A stretch of DNA of 47,916 bases from an uncultured Burkholderiales bacterium. GTDB lineage: Bacteria > Pseudomonadota > Gammaproteobacteria > Burkholderiales > Burkholderiaceae_E. Location of the stretch: positions 1 to 47,916 of the forward strand of contig CADEEH010000019.1 of assembly GCA_902826305.1 (NCBI GenBank), given 5' to 3'. The translations under genes and the position numbers were made by a program. Positions 1 to 8,989 of this stretch are shown here, in pieces. The notes beneath the pieces are model-generated. The model ran no database searches and was not told where the DNA came from. It saw nothing but the letters and a program-made list of their open reading frames with translations. How positions within the stretch are numbered: position 1 is the first letter of the stretch; each line of letters begins with the position of its first letter.

Positions 1-439
1 TGTTGGCGATGACCTCCTGGGTGTAGATCAGGTAGTCGACCGCGATGAAGTTGAATCGGGTCGAGAACTCGAGCCAGAAGGTGATCTCGGCGGCGGCGAG
101 GAACAGCGCGATCGCGATCGAGAACCACAGCCAGGCCCAGCGCAGCGGCCGATGCCAGCGGCTGCGACGCCAGCGTGCAGGCAGGATCGCCTCGTACAAC
201 AGCACCGGGGCGAGCAGGAAGGCGAGTGTGGCCAGGTCGAACATCAGCCCCTTGGCGAGCGCGCCGGGCCAGTACGAGGGCGCGAGGATCCGCAGGCCGG
301 TGATCGCGCCGAGCACGATCCGGGTCAGCGTGAATGTGAGCAGCAGGATCGCACCGACCAGGACCGGCAAGCCGCTCCACGGTCGCGACGTCGCGAGCGG
401 AGTCATCGGTCCGGGGGAAAGTGGGGCGGGCAGGGACAT
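1..439 (-). CDS. LTA synthase family sulfatase-type membrane protein (N-terminal part)
   Basis: Only the first ~146 residues lie in the window; the gene runs off the left edge. The visible part is a hydrophobic N-terminus with several membrane segments (around residues 16-36, 50-75 and 95-115), followed by the stretch EFSTRFNFIAVDYLIYTQEV. That stretch is typical of LtaS/MdoB-like proteins of Gram-negatives, which carry an extracytoplasmic alkaline-phosphatase/sulfatase-fold phosphoglycerol-transferase domain further on (not visible here). Two in-frame ATGs are possible, at 439 and 406; neither has a good ribosome binding site. The family call rests on memory of that motif, and the substrate cannot be inferred. 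Confidence 0.7.
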   Translation of the reverse strand, partial: MSLPAPLSPGPMTPLATSRPWSGLPVLVGAILLLTFTLTRIVLGAITGLRILAPSYWPGALAKGLMFDLATLAFLLAPVLLYEAILPARWRRSRWHRPLRWAWLWFSIAIALFLAAAEITFWLEFSTRFNFIAVDYLIYTQEVIAN

Positions 440-624
440 GGGGCCGATCAGCGGGCAGGCGGAACGTCGCCGGCAGCCATGGTATTGCGCGAAGCTTCAG
501 CGAACCTTGCGTGTTCATGCGAGCCGTTCGACTTCGCTCGGCGGATCGCATACCATCGATCCGTGTTCCGCGCCCTGCGTGGCCGTCCGGCCGCGCACCC
601 CTGACCATCCCGTCCGCCCTGCCG
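440..624. other. Intergenic region between divergent ltaS-like and codA genes
   Basis: This 185-bp stretch separates two divergently read genes and should hold both promoters. A possible -10 (TACCAT, around 551-556) faces codA without a convincing -35. I see no repeat or RNA structure worth calling. Confidence 0.4.
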
Positions 625-1926
625 ATGCACGCGCTGATCATCCGCAACGCCGCGCTCCCGGACGGCCGGACCGGGCAGGACATTCTGGTCGACCAGGGCC
701 ACATCGTCGCCGTCGGCCCGGCACTGGCGGCGCAGGCGGCAGACAGTGTCGACGTCGGTGGCCTGCTGGTCAGCCCGCCGTTCGTCGATGCCCATTTCCA
801 CCTCGATGCGGCGCTCAGCTACGGCCTGCCGCGGGTCAATGCGTCGGGAACGCTGCTCGAGGGGATCGCGCTCTGGGGTGAACTGAAGCCGACACTGACC
901 CGCGAGGCGATCGTCGAGCGGGCGCTGCGCTACTGCGACTGGGCGGTCGCCCGCGGACTGCTCGCGGTCCGTACCCATGTCGACACCTGTGATCCGCGGC
1001 TGCTCGCCTGCGAGGCGCTGCTCGAGGTCAAGCGCCGTGTCGCACCGTATCTGGATCTGCAACTGGTCGCCTTTCCGCAGGACGGCATCCTGCGCTACGA
1101 CCCGCGCCGCGACGACCCGTCGTGCACCGTGTCGGCGCTGGCGCTGTTGCAGCGCTCGCTCGACATGGGTGTCGACGTGGTCGGCGGCATCCCGCACTTC
1201 GAGCGGACGATGGCCGACGGCGCGGAGTCGGTGCGGCTGCTGTGCGAGGAGGCGGCTCGGCGTGGCCTGCGGGTCGACATGCATTGTGACGAGACCGACG
1301 ATCCGATGTCGCGCCACATCGAGACGCTGGCCGCGCAGACCCATCGCCTCGGGCTCGGCGGCCGGGTCAACGGCTCGCACCTGACCTCGATGCACTCGAT
1401 GGACAACTACTACGTGTCCAAGCTGATCCCGCTGATGCGCGAGGCCGGTGTATCGGCGGTGGCCAACCCGCTGATCAACATCACGATCCAGGGGCGGCAC
1501 GACACCTATCCGAAGCGGCGCGGGATGACCCGGGTGCCGGAACTGCTGGCCGCCGGCATCGATGTCGCGTTCGGCCACGACTGCGTGATGGACCCCTGGT
1601 ACTCGCTGGGCAGCGCCGACATGCTCGAGGTGGCGGCGATGGGCCTGCATGTCGCGCAGATGACCGGACAGCAGGCGATGCGCGACTGTTATCGCGCGGT
1701 GACCGAGACGCCGGCGAAGATCCTGGGCCTGGACGGATACGGCATCGCGCCGGGCTGTCACGCGGACCTGGTGCTGCTGGGCGCACGCGATCCGGTCGAG
1801 GCGATCCGCCTGCGTGCCCCCCGATTGAAGGTGTGGCGGCGCGGCCGGCTGGTTGCACAGTCCGCGAGCGCCGAAGCGCAACTCGTCCTTCCCGGTCGCC
1901 CCGACCGGGTCGATTTCATGCTGTAG
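625..1926 (+). CDS. codA: Cytosine deaminase (CodA-type amidohydrolase), Cys variant at the specificity position
   Basis: Amidohydrolase-superfamily enzyme of 433 residues that should deaminate cytosine or a related base in the cytoplasm. The CodA signature residues are present: HFHLD (H57, H59 metal ligands), Gln in [15 protein letters not shown], the metal His in [30 protein letters not shown], and [11 protein letters not shown]. In E. coli CodA the last motif reads GHDDVFDPWY. The catalytic first Asp is kept (D319 here), but the second (Asp314 in E. coli) is Cys320. The ATG at 625 fits the family's N-terminus but has no clear Shine-Dalgarno. The stop is 5 nt before upp, so the pair is almost certainly co-transcribed and turns a pyrimidine base into a nucleotide. 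Confidence 0.9.
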   Translation: MHALIIRNAALPDGRTGQDILVDQGHIVAVGPALAAQAADSVDVGGLLVSPPFVDAHFHLDAALSYGLPRVNASGTLLEGIALWGELKPTLTREAIVERALRYCDWAVARGLLAVRTHVDTCDPRLLACEALLEVKRRVAPYLDLQLVAFPQDGILRYDPRRDDPSCTVSALALLQRSLDMGVDVVGGIPHFERTMADGAESVRLLCEEAARRGLRVDMHCDETDDPMSRHIETLAAQTHRLGLGGRVNGSHLTSMHSMDNYYVSKLIPLMREAGVSAVANPLINITIQGRHDTYPKRRGMTRVPELLAAGIDVAFGHDCVMDPWYSLGSADMLEVAAMGLHVAQMTGQQAMRDCYRAVTETPAKILGLDGYGIAPGCHADLVLLGARDPVEAIRLRAPRLKVWRRGRLVAQSASAEAQLVLPGRPDRVDFML

Positions 1927-1931
1927 CCGCG

Positions 1932-2582
1932 ATGCGAACCGATCCCCGATTCCCGAACCTGTTCATCCTCGATCACCCGCTGATCCAGCACAAGCTCAGT
2001 CACATGCGCAACCGCGAGACGTCGACGCGCACGTTCCGCCAGCTGCTGCAGGAGCTGACGCTGCTGATGGGCTACGAGATCACCCGCCACCTGCCGATGA
2101 CGACCGAGCGGATCGAGACGCCGCTGGCGGCGATGGACGCGCCGGTGATCGCCGGCAAGAAGGTGGCGATCGTGCCGGTGCTGCGCGCCGGACTCGGCAT
2201 GGCCGACGGCCTGATGGAACTGATCCCGTCGGCCCGCCAGGGCCACATCGGCCTGTATCGCGGCGACGATCACCGGCCGGTGCAGTACTACGTGCGCCTG
2301 CCGGAGATCGAGGGTCGGCTGTTCATCGTCTGCGACCCGATGCTGGCGACCGGGTACTCCGGCTGCCACGCGGTGCAGGTGCTGATCGATCACGGTGTCG
2401 CGCCGGAAGCGATCAGCTTCCTCGCGCTGGTCGCCGCACCCGAAGGCGTCGAGGTGTTCCAGCGCACCCATCCGAAGGTGCCGGTCTACGTGGCGGCGCT
2501 CGACAGCCACCTGAACGAGAAGGACTACATCGTCCCCGGCCTCGGTGATGCCGGCGATCGGATCTTCGGCACCAAGCACTGA
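1932..2582 (+). CDS. upp: Uracil phosphoribosyltransferase
   Basis: Converts uracil and PRPP to UMP in pyrimidine salvage. The 216-residue protein has the UPRT N-terminus ([20 protein letters not shown]), the PRPP-binding loop [10 protein letters not shown], and the C-terminal uracil-binding stretch [18 protein letters not shown]. Most UPRTs I remember read DPMLATGGS, so the Tyr in the loop is a mild departure. It starts 5 nt after the codA stop, so translation is probably coupled and the product of CodA would feed this enzyme directly. Confidence 0.95.
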   Translation: MRTDPRFPNLFILDHPLIQHKLSHMRNRETSTRTFRQLLQELTLLMGYEITRHLPMTTERIETPLAAMDAPVIAGKKVAIVPVLRAGLGMADGLMELIPSARQGHIGLYRGDDHRPVQYYVRLPEIEGRLFIVCDPMLATGYSGCHAVQVLIDHGVAPEAISFLALVAAPEGVEVFQRTHPKVPVYVAALDSHLNEKDYIVPGLGDAGDRIFGTKH

Positions 2583-2726
2583 CGGTTCCGCGGTCCCGGC
2601 GCATCGCGGCATGGAATAGAACACGCGCCGATTCGTTGGCAGGAGGCGTGTCGGGCCGACCGGTCCGCCGCACGGGTTGACGACAACAGACAACATCGGC
2701 CAACGGGCCGAGGAGGAGATGATTCC

Positions 2727-3239
2727 ATGTTTCAGGTACCGATCCGGACGACCGGAACTTCCGACCGCCGCGGGCGCTGGCTCGCGGGTCTCGCCGGCCT
2801 GGCCTTCGCCGGCACGCTGGCTGCACAGACGTCGGGCCCGCCTCCGTACGGCATGTCGCTGAACATCGACCAGGCCAAGCGGATGGTCGCTGCGGCCGAG
2901 GCCGAGGCGATGAAGAACAACTGGGGCGTCGTGATCGCGGTCGTCGACACCGGCGGGCATCTGCTGGCGCTGCACCGGCTGGACGGCACCCAGACCGGCA
3001 GCGTCGACATCGCCGCCGGCAAGGCACGCACCGCGGTTGCGTTCCGGCGCCCGACCAAGGTGCTCGAGGAGAGCCTGCAGACCTCGCCGCGCTTCCTGGC
3101 CGTCGAGGGTGCGATGCCGCTGGAAGGGGGAATCCCGGTGATCGTCGACGGGAAGATCGTCGGCGGGATCGGTGTCTCCGGGGTGACCGCGCAGCAGGAC
3201 GCGCAGGTCGCCACGGCGGGCATGGCCGCGCTCAAGTAG
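2727..3239 (+). CDS. Secreted GlcG/HbpS family protein
   Basis: A 170-residue protein with a likely signal peptide or membrane anchor (hydrophobic run about residues 19-33) and one GlcG/HbpS domain, recognised from VVIAVVDTGGHLLALHRLDG, a central DIAAGKARTAVAF and a C-terminal GGIPVIVDGKIVGGIGVSG. HbpS of Streptomyces binds haem; for most family members the role is unknown. The start is fixed by a strong AGGAGG at 2711-2716. It lies 144 bp after upp and may have its own promoter. No partner is apparent. Confidence 0.8.
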   Translation: MFQVPIRTTGTSDRRGRWLAGLAGLAFAGTLAAQTSGPPPYGMSLNIDQAKRMVAAAEAEAMKNNWGVVIAVVDTGGHLLALHRLDGTQTGSVDIAAGKARTAVAFRRPTKVLEESLQTSPRFLAVEGAMPLEGGIPVIVDGKIVGGIGVSGVTAQQDAQVATAGMAALK

Positions 3240-3247
3240 TCGGGGAT

Positions 3248-3279
3248 GGCGCGCCGCGGTCGCTGCGACCGGGCGCGCC
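3248..3279. terminator. Strong GC hairpin between convergent genes
   Basis: GGCGCGCC (3248-3255) pairs with GGCGCGCC (3272-3279), enclosing CGGTCG-ctg-CGACCG. This makes a near-continuous 14-bp stem with a 3-nt loop. It lies between the stops of two convergent genes and could end both transcripts. Neither strand has a T-run, so this is a terminator-like hairpin rather than a classical intrinsic terminator. Confidence 0.5.
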
Positions 3280-3285
3280 CGCCCG

Positions 3286-3681
3286 TCAGAACTCGTTCCT
3301 GAACGTCAGTTCGACCTGCATGCCGACCGGGTCGACGAAGAAGATCTGGTTCAGGTCGCTGCCCGGCACCGGTGCCTCGCGAAACGGGATGCCGCGGGCC
3401 TTCAGTCGCTCGCGCGCGCCGTCGATGCCGGTGGTGGCAAACGACACATGATCGAACTTGCCGGTCGGCAGCGCCCCGGGTTCGGCGCTCGTGCGATTGC
3501 CGGCCAGGTGCACCGCCGCGGTGTCGCCCTGCGGCGGGTAGAGCCAGTGGCCGGGAAAATTGAACGCCGGACGCCAGCCTTCGACCAGCCCCAGCACATC
3601 CATGTAGAACGACCGCAGCATCGGCAGTTCGTCGGGCCGTATCCGCAGCGTGACGTGGTTCAGGCCGTGGACTTGCATCAT
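3286..3681 (-). CDS. VOC (glyoxalase/dioxygenase-fold) family protein
   Basis: A 131-residue single-domain member of the vicinal-oxygen-chelate fold, seen from the paired beta-alpha-beta modules starting HGLNHVTLRI and GKFDHVSFATTG and ending FFVDPVGMQVELTF. Candidate metal ligands are His8/9, the His of FDHVSF and the Glu of QVELTF. Members include lyases, dioxygenases and resistance proteins, so the reaction is open. It lies 49 nt after gcdH on the same strand and is probably the last gene of the kyn operon. GTG/ATG alternatives at 3681/3678 differ by one residue. Confidence 0.75.
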   Translation of the reverse strand: MMQVHGLNHVTLRIRPDELPMLRSFYMDVLGLVEGWRPAFNFPGHWLYPPQGDTAAVHLAGNRTSAEPGALPTGKFDHVSFATTGIDGARERLKARGIPFREAPVPGSDLNQIFFVDPVGMQVELTFRNEF

Positions 3682-3730
3682 CGTCTCCCGCTTGCGGTGG
3701 TTCGTCGACTCCAGGGCCTGCCGACAGGCC

Positions 3731-4936
3731 TCAGAAGAACGCCTGGATGCCGGTCTGCGCCCGCCCGAGGATCAGCGCGTGGATGTCGTGGGTGCCCTCG
3801 TAGGTGTTGACCACTTCGAGGTTGACCAGATGCCGGGCGACGCCGAACTCGTCGGAGATGCCGTTGCCGCCCAGCATGTCACGCGCCATCCGTGCGATGT
3901 CCAGTGCCTTGCCGCACGAGTTGCGCTTGACGATCGAGGTGATCTCGACCGCCGCGGTGCCTTCGTCGCGCATCCGGCCGACGCGCAGGCACGCCTGCAG
4001 GCCGAGTGTGATCTCGGTCTGCATGTCGGCGAGTTTCTTCTGGATCAGCTGGTTGGCCGCCAGCGGCCGGCCGAACTGCTTGCGGTCCAGCACGTACTGG
4101 CGCGCCGTGTGCCAGCAGGATTCCGCCGCGCCGAGTGCGCCCCACGAGATGCCGTACCGTGCCGAGTCCAGGCAGGTGAACGGACCCTTCAGTCCCTCGA
4201 CTCCCGGCAGCAGCCGCGACTCGGACACCTCGACGTCGTCCATCACGATCTCGCCGGTGATCGACGCGCGCAGGCCGACCTTGCCCTGGATCTTCGGCGC
4301 GGTGAGACCCTTCATCCCTTTGTCGAGCACGAAGCCCTTGATGCGGCCGTCGTGCTCGCCGCCTTCACATTTGGCCCAGACGACGAAGACATCGGCGATC
4401 GGTGAGTTGGAGATCCAGGTCTTCGAGCCGCGCAGCCGCCAGCCGCCGGAGACCGCCATCGCGCGGGTGGCCATCGAACCGGGATCGGAGCCGTGGTTCG
4501 GTTCGGTCAGGCCGAAGCAGCCGATCCACTCGCCGCTGGCGAGCCGGGGCAGGTAGCTGCGCTTCTGCTCCTCGGTGCCGAAGACGAAGATCGGCAACAT
4601 CACCAGTGAACTCTGCACACTCATCATCGAGCGGTAGCCGGAGTCGATGCGTTCCACCTCGCGGGCGATCAGGCCGTAGCTGACGTAGTTCAGGCCCGCG
4701 CCGCCGTATTCGGGCGGGATCGTCGAACCGAGCAGGCCGAGTGCACCCATCTCGGCGAAGATCTTCGGATCGGTCTGCTCGTGCCGGAACGCCTCCAGCA
4801 CACGCGGGGCCAGCTTGTCCTGGCAGTAGTCGCGTGCGGCGTCGCGGACCATCCGCTCGTCTTCGGTCAGTTGGGTGTCGATCAGCAGCGGATCGTCCCA
4901 GCGAAAAGAGGGTCGGGAAGAGTCGGTGCGGGCCAT
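3731..4936 (-). CDS. gcdH: Glutaryl-CoA dehydrogenase
   Basis: FAD-dependent acyl-CoA dehydrogenase of 401 residues, expected to oxidise and decarboxylate glutaryl-CoA to crotonyl-CoA. The GcdH-type features are [17 protein letters not shown] near the N-terminus, [16 protein letters not shown] (FAD/substrate region), and the C-terminal [20 protein letters not shown] with the catalytic base Glu380. The ATG at 4936 follows AGGAA at good spacing. It is read 100 nt after ridA in the same direction as kynU-kynA. Placement in a tryptophan operon suggests that the ring-derived carbon reaches glutaryl-CoA, but the gene could equally serve lysine catabolism. Confidence 0.9.
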   Translation of the reverse strand: MARTDSSRPSFRWDDPLLIDTQLTEDERMVRDAARDYCQDKLAPRVLEAFRHEQTDPKIFAEMGALGLLGSTIPPEYGGAGLNYVSYGLIAREVERIDSGYRSMMSVQSSLVMLPIFVFGTEEQKRSYLPRLASGEWIGCFGLTEPNHGSDPGSMATRAMAVSGGWRLRGSKTWISNSPIADVFVVWAKCEGGEHDGRIKGFVLDKGMKGLTAPKIQGKVGLRASITGEIVMDDVEVSESRLLPGVEGLKGPFTCLDSARYGISWGALGAAESCWHTARQYVLDRKQFGRPLAANQLIQKKLADMQTEITLGLQACLRVGRMRDEGTAAVEITSIVKRNSCGKALDIARMARDMLGGNGISDEFGVARHLVNLEVVNTYEGTHDIHALILGRAQTGIQAFF

Positions 4937-5036
4937 GCGATGTTCCTGGGTGCGGGCTTGCGGGGCGTGGATGCCGTGGGCGTCGGGTCGCCGGGAAATG
5001 TCGGGCTGCCGGGACAGGTCGGGCTGCCGGCGAATT

Positions 5037-5453
5037 CTACGCCGCGTCGTCGGGCACGACCGCCGTGGCCTCGATCTCGACCTTGGCACGGTCCTCCATC
5101 AGCGCGACCACCTGCACCGCACTCATCGCCGGGTAGGCGACCCGGCCGTCGGTGCCGGTCATCAGCTCGCGATAGACCCGGCCGAGCGCCTTGCCGCTCG
5201 CCAGGTACTCCTGTTTGTCGGTGACGTACCAGGTCATGCGCACGATGTGCTCCGGGCGGCCGCCGGCCTCGCGCAGCACCGCGAGGACGTTGGCCAGGGC
5301 CTGGCGGCACTGCGCGGCGAAGTCGTCGCTCTCGAAGCGGCACTCCGGTGTCCAGCCGATCTGGCCGGCGATCGACACCAGCGTGCCGCGTGCGGCGACG
5401 CCGTTGGCGTAACCCTTCGGGGGCGACCAGTGCGCCGGTTGCAGGATCCTCAT
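5037..5453 (-). CDS. RidA/YjgF family protein
   Basis: A 138-residue protein of the RidA fold ([15 protein letters not shown] near residue 27; ending [20 protein letters not shown]). RidA proteins hydrolyse reactive enamine/imine intermediates, and some paralogues are pathway-specific deaminases for aminomuconate-type compounds. The conserved Arg that anchors the substrate carboxylate would normally lie just before the end; here the segment reads [10 protein letters not shown], so it is plausibly the Arg of EDR. It starts 10 nt after the kynA stop, so it is in the kyn operon and may act on an imine or enamine from tryptophan ring catabolism. Confidence 0.85.
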   Translation of the reverse strand: MRILQPAHWSPPKGYANGVAARGTLVSIAGQIGWTPECRFESDDFAAQCRQALANVLAVLREAGGRPEHIVRMTWYVTDKQEYLASGKALGRVYRELMTGTDGRVAYPAMSAVQVVALMEDRAKVEIEATAVVPDDAA

Positions 5454-5463
5454 CGGGTTTGCC

Positions 5464-6315
5464 TCACAGGTCGGTTCGGACTTTCCACAGTTCGGGGAAC
5501 AACACGACGTCGAGCATCTTGCGCAGGTACGAGACTCCGGCGGTGCCGCCGGTGCCGGGCTTGAAGCCGATGATCCGTTCGACGGTGGTCACGTGCCGGA
5601 ACCGCCACTGCCGGAACGCGTCCTCGAGGTCGATCAGCTCCTCGGCGAGCTGGTACAGGTCCCACCGCGCCTCGGGCGCGCGGTAGATCATCAGCCACGC
5701 CGCCTCCGCGGCGTCACTGTATCCGCGCGGACGGGAGAAATCGCGCTCGACGTCGGCCTCGGGCAGAGCGAAGCCCTTGCGGGCGAGCAGGCGCAACGCC
5801 TCGTCGTAGAGCGACGGCTCGGCGAGCGCCTGCGCGACAGCCTGGTGCAGGTCGGGCCGATGGGCATGCGGCTTGAGCATCACCGCGTTCTTGTTGCCGA
5901 GCATGAACTCGATCTGGCGGTACTGATACGACTGGAATCCCGACGAGGTCCCGAGGTGGGGCCGCATCGCGGTGTACTCCGACGGTGTCATCGTCGCCAG
6001 CACGTCCCAGCCGTGCACCAGCTGCTCCATGATCTTCGAGACCCGCGCCAGCATCTTGAACGCCGGTGCCAGGTCGTCGACACGGATCCGTTCACGCGCC
6101 GCGCGCAGTTCGTGCAGCATCAGCTTCATCCAGAGCTCGCTGGTCTGGTGCTGGACGATGAACAGCATCTCGTTGTGATCATCCGACCGCGGCTGCTGCG
6201 CGCCGAGCACCGCGTCGAGCCGCAGGTAGTCGCCGTAGGTCATCGAGCCGCGGTGGTCGAGCCGGGCGCCCTCGAAGCGCTCGTCGGCCGGCGCCGGCGT
6301 GGTGTCGTCGCTCAT
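5464..6315 (-). CDS. kynA: Tryptophan 2,3-dioxygenase
   Basis: Haem enzyme that opens the indole ring of tryptophan to N-formylkynurenine. The 283-residue length is normal for bacterial TDO. Diagnostic stretches are [32 protein letters not shown] (active-site His), [20 protein letters not shown] and [20 protein letters not shown] (proximal haem His, substrate-binding TGGT). The start at 6315 follows GGAGG. It lies 37 nt after kynU. Formamidase (kynB), the next enzyme, is not in this operon or elsewhere in the window. Confidence 0.97.
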   Translation of the reverse strand: MSDDTTPAPADERFEGARLDHRGSMTYGDYLRLDAVLGAQQPRSDDHNEMLFIVQHQTSELWMKLMLHELRAARERIRVDDLAPAFKMLARVSKIMEQLVHGWDVLATMTPSEYTAMRPHLGTSSGFQSYQYRQIEFMLGNKNAVMLKPHAHRPDLHQAVAQALAEPSLYDEALRLLARKGFALPEADVERDFSRPRGYSDAAEAAWLMIYRAPEARWDLYQLAEELIDLEDAFRQWRFRHVTTVERIIGFKPGTGGTAGVSYLRKMLDVVLFPELWKVRTDL

Positions 6316-6352
6316 CGCGCCTCCGCGGTGTTCGCCGTTGCGCAGCGGCTCG

Positions 6353-7633
6353 TCACGTGACCGCCTGTCGGGTGAGAAACCGCGGCTGGTCCCAGCGCCC
6401 GGTCGCGAGCACCTCGGCCAGCCTGCCGGCCGCGACGACGACGTCGGCGAAGCGAAGGTACGCGGGCGCGAAGCCGAAGCGCAACACGTTCGGGGCGCGG
6501 AAATCACCGATCACGCCGTCGGCGATCAATGCCTGCACGACCGCATGGGCCTGGGCCGGATCGGGCAGCGTGAAACTCACCTGGCTGCCGCGCCGGTCGT
6601 AGTCGATCGGTGTGATCGACACCAGGCCGAAGCGTGCGCAGGACGTGTGCGCGAGTTCGATGAACAGGTCAGTCAGCGCGAGCGACTTGGCGCGCAGCGC
6701 CGGCAATCCGCCCAGCGGCTCGGCGGCCAGGATCGTGTCCACGCCGGCCTCGAGGGCGATCAGGCCGAGCACCGGCGGTGTTCCGACGAGTGCGCGCCGG
6801 ATGTCCCCGGCAGGGCGATAGTCGGGCGAGAACTCGAACGGCGAGGCGTGCCCCATCCAGCCGCTGACGCACGGCGCGAAGGCGGCCTGGTGACGTCGCG
6901 CGACATACAGGAACGCCGGCGCCCCGGGTCCGCCGTTCAGGTACTTGTAGCCGCAGCCCACCGCGAAGTCGACACCGGCGCCATCCAGATCCACCGGAAA
7001 CGCACCGGCCGAATGGGCCAGGTCCCAGACGATCAGCGCGCCGCGACGATGGGCGGCTTCGGTCAGCTCCCGCAGGTCGAGCCGTTCACCGGTCCGGTAG
7101 TCGACCTGGGTCAGCATCACCACCGCGGTGTCCTCGTCGATCGCCTCGATCAGTCGGGTGTGATCGACCGTGTGCAACCGGACCCGATCAGCATCGCGCC
7201 CGACCAGGCCCTGCGCGACGTACAGGTCGGTCGGGAAGTTGCCGGCCTGCGACACGATGCAGCCGCGCCCGGGCCGCATCGACAGCGCGGCGTCGAGGAC
7301 CTTGTGCAGATTGATCGAGGTCGAATCGGCGGCGATCACCTGGCCGGGCGCCGCACCGACCAGCCGGGCGATCCTGTCGCCGATCCGCACCGGCAGGTCG
7401 ATCCAGCCGGCGTCGTTCCAGCTCCTGATCAGGCCCTGGCCCCAGTCCGAGCGCAGCGCATGTTGCAGGCGGTCGGGAGTGTCGGCCGGCAACGGTCCGA
7501 GCGAATTGCCGTCGAGATAGACCAGCCCCGGTGGCAGCACGAATCGTTCGCGCAGCGGCGCCAGCACATCGGCGGCGTCGCGGCGTCGTGCATCAGCGGC
7601 CGCGGCCGCGAAGAGGGCGTTCGCCTCGGGCAT
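6353..7633 (-). CDS. kynU: Kynureninase
   Basis: PLP enzyme cleaving kynurenine to anthranilate and alanine. The 426 residues include [13 protein letters not shown] near residue 37, [13 protein letters not shown] (PLP Asp), and [12 protein letters not shown] with the Schiff-base Lys230. The N-terminus aligns with the usual start about 20 residues before LAPLRERF, which supports the ATG at 7633. No Shine-Dalgarno precedes it, because the predicted -10 ends only 6 nt upstream; the mRNA may be leaderless. It is the first gene of kynU-kynA-ridA-gcdH-VOC. PdxH, the last enzyme for PLP, is encoded 700 bp away. Confidence 0.97.
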   Translation of the reverse strand: MPEANALFAAAAADARRRDAADVLAPLRERFVLPPGLVYLDGNSLGPLPADTPDRLQHALRSDWGQGLIRSWNDAGWIDLPVRIGDRIARLVGAAPGQVIAADSTSINLHKVLDAALSMRPGRGCIVSQAGNFPTDLYVAQGLVGRDADRVRLHTVDHTRLIEAIDEDTAVVMLTQVDYRTGERLDLRELTEAAHRRGALIVWDLAHSAGAFPVDLDGAGVDFAVGCGYKYLNGGPGAPAFLYVARRHQAAFAPCVSGWMGHASPFEFSPDYRPAGDIRRALVGTPPVLGLIALEAGVDTILAAEPLGGLPALRAKSLALTDLFIELAHTSCARFGLVSITPIDYDRRGSQVSFTLPDPAQAHAVVQALIADGVIGDFRAPNVLRFGFAPAYLRFADVVVAAGRLAEVLATGRWDQPRFLTRQAVT

Positions 7634-7638
7634 GCAGA

Positions 7639-7668
7639 TACTTTAGCCCTAAACTAAATGGCTTTCAA
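7639..7668 (-). promoter_or_regulatory. kyn operon promoter with palindromic operator
   Basis: Read on the minus strand: -35 TTGAAA (7668-7663), a 17-bp spacer, and -10 TAAAGT (7645-7640). Plus strand 7639-7656 reads TACTTTAG-cc-CTAAACTA, an inverted repeat with one mismatch, covering the -10 and half of the spacer. The placement is that of a repressor site. The same sequence with its flanks recurs at 19831-19858 in front of the aminobenzoyl-CoA monooxygenase gene. Confidence 0.8.
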
Positions 7669-7758
7669 GCCAGGGGTCGACCGCGGGCCGCCGGGCGTGG
7701 CGGCGTATCATCGAGTGACGGATCCGGGCCGGATCGGTCGACAGGAATGGTGCAGCGA

Positions 7759-8301
7759 ATGAAGCCTCAGGTGGTGGTGTTCGGGGGTGGATGTTTCTGG
7801 TGTGTCGAGGCGGTGTTCCGCGAACTCGACGGCGTGCTCGCGGTCGAGTCGGGCTACAGCAACGGCTGGGTGAAGAACCCGACCTATCGCCAGGTCTGCG
7901 AAGGTGATACCGGCCATGCCGAGGTGGTCCGGATCGAGTTCGATGCCGACCGGATCTCGCTGCGCGACCTGCTGGCGGCGTTCTTCGCGACCCATGATCC
8001 GACCACGCCGAACCGCCAGGGCAACGACGTCGGTCCGCAATACCGCTCGGGCATCTACTGGACCGATCCGGAGCAGGAACGGATCGCGCGCGATTTCATC
8101 GCCGAACTGGCGCGCGAGAAGGTCTTCGACGCGCCGATCGTCACCGAAGTGGCCGCGCTCGACAATTATTCGAAGGCCGAGGACTATCACGACCGGTATT
8201 TCGAGCGTAATCCGCGCCAGGGTTATTGTTTGGTCGTGATCGCGCCGAAACTCGCGAAGTTCCGCAAGCAGTTCGCCGAACGGCTGGTGAAGAAGGCCTG
8301 A
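7759..8301 (+). CDS. msrA: Peptide-methionine (S)-S-oxide reductase
   Basis: Repairs oxidised methionine (S-epimer). The 180-residue enzyme has the catalytic motif FGGGCFWCVEAVF near its N-terminus, VESGYSNG, GDTGHAEVVRIEFD, THDPTTPNRQGNDVGPQYRS and a C-terminal region with the recycling Cys in QGYCLVVI. ATGs at 7747 and 7759 are both in frame; the shorter start fits the family. The spacing from AGGA (7743-7746) is long for 7759 and nil for 7747, so the start is uncertain by four residues. It is transcribed divergently from kynU, so the intergenic region is shared with the kyn promoter. Confidence 0.95.
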   Translation: MKPQVVVFGGGCFWCVEAVFRELDGVLAVESGYSNGWVKNPTYRQVCEGDTGHAEVVRIEFDADRISLRDLLAAFFATHDPTTPNRQGNDVGPQYRSGIYWTDPEQERIARDFIAELAREKVFDAPIVTEVAALDNYSKAEDYHDRYFERNPRQGYCLVVIAPKLAKFRKQFAERLVKKA

Positions 8302-8341
8302 GCGCGCGGGGTCGCCGAGCGCGGGGCCGCAGCGCCGCGCG

Positions 8342-8989
8342 TCAGGGCGCGAGGCGCTCGATGATCCAGCGCCCGCCGTCGAGCCGATACCGGATACGGT
8401 CGTGCAGCCGCGACGTGCGGCCCTGCCAGAATTCCAGCGTGTCGGCGATCAGCCGGTAACCCCCCCAGTGCGGCGGGCGGGGCGGATCCTCGCCGAGTCG
8501 AGCCTGGAAATCCGCCATCCGGGCCTCGAGCATCGTGCGTGCTTCGATCACCTGGCTCTGCGGTGACGCCCAGGCGCCGATGCGGCTGCCCAGCGGGCGT
8601 TTGCGGTAGTACGTGTCGGACTCGGCCGCGCTGACCTTGTCCAGCGTGCCTTCGATGCGGACCTGCCGTTCGAGCCCGCCCCAGAAGAACAGCAGCGCGG
8701 CCTGGGGTGCCTGTTCGATCTCGCGGGCCTTCGCGCTCTGATAGTTGGTGTAGAAGACGAAGCCGCCGCCTTCGAGCCCCTTGAGCAGCACGGTTCGCGC
8801 CGCCGGTCGTCCCGACAGGCCGATGGTGGCGAGTGTCATCGCGTTCGGTTCCGGCAGCTCGGCACGGACCGCCTCCTGGAACCAGCGATCGAACTGTTCG
8901 AGCGGATCGGCGGCGACGTCGCTCTCGTCGAGTTCCGCGAGCCGATAGTCGCGGCGCAGGTCGGCGATCGACGGCGGAACGTCACTCAT
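8342..8989 (-). CDS. pdxH: Pyridoxamine 5'-phosphate oxidase
   Basis: FMN enzyme making pyridoxal 5'-phosphate, 215 residues. The core motifs are present: [16 protein letters not shown] at the N-terminus, [20 protein letters not shown] (FMN binding), [16 protein letters not shown], and the C-terminal signature [16 protein letters not shown]. It overlaps the upstream Sel1-repeat gene by 4 bp (ATGA), so the two are translationally coupled. Its product is the cofactor of KynU, encoded nearby, though this may be chance. Confidence 0.97.
   Translation of the reverse strand: MSDVPPSIADLRRDYRLAELDESDVAADPLEQFDRWFQEAVRAELPEPNAMTLATIGLSGRPAARTVLLKGLEGGGFVFYTNYQSAKAREIEQAPQAALLFFWGGLERQVRIEGTLDKVSAAESDTYYRKRPLGSRIGAWASPQSQVIEARTMLEARMADFQARLGEDPPRPPHWGGYRLIADTLEFWQGRTSRLHDRIRYRLDGGRWIIERLAP

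Noticed and set aside
5037-5453. RidA protein as the missing formylkynurenine formamidase
   Set aside because: RidA proteins deaminate imines and enamines; nothing in this sequence resembles the metal site of KynB or an alpha/beta-hydrolase formamidase.
8302-8341. GC hairpin between msrA and pdxH as a terminator
   Set aside because: GCGCGCGG/CCGCGCG can pair, but the loop is long and there is no T-run on either strand; such pairings are common in this GC-rich sequence.
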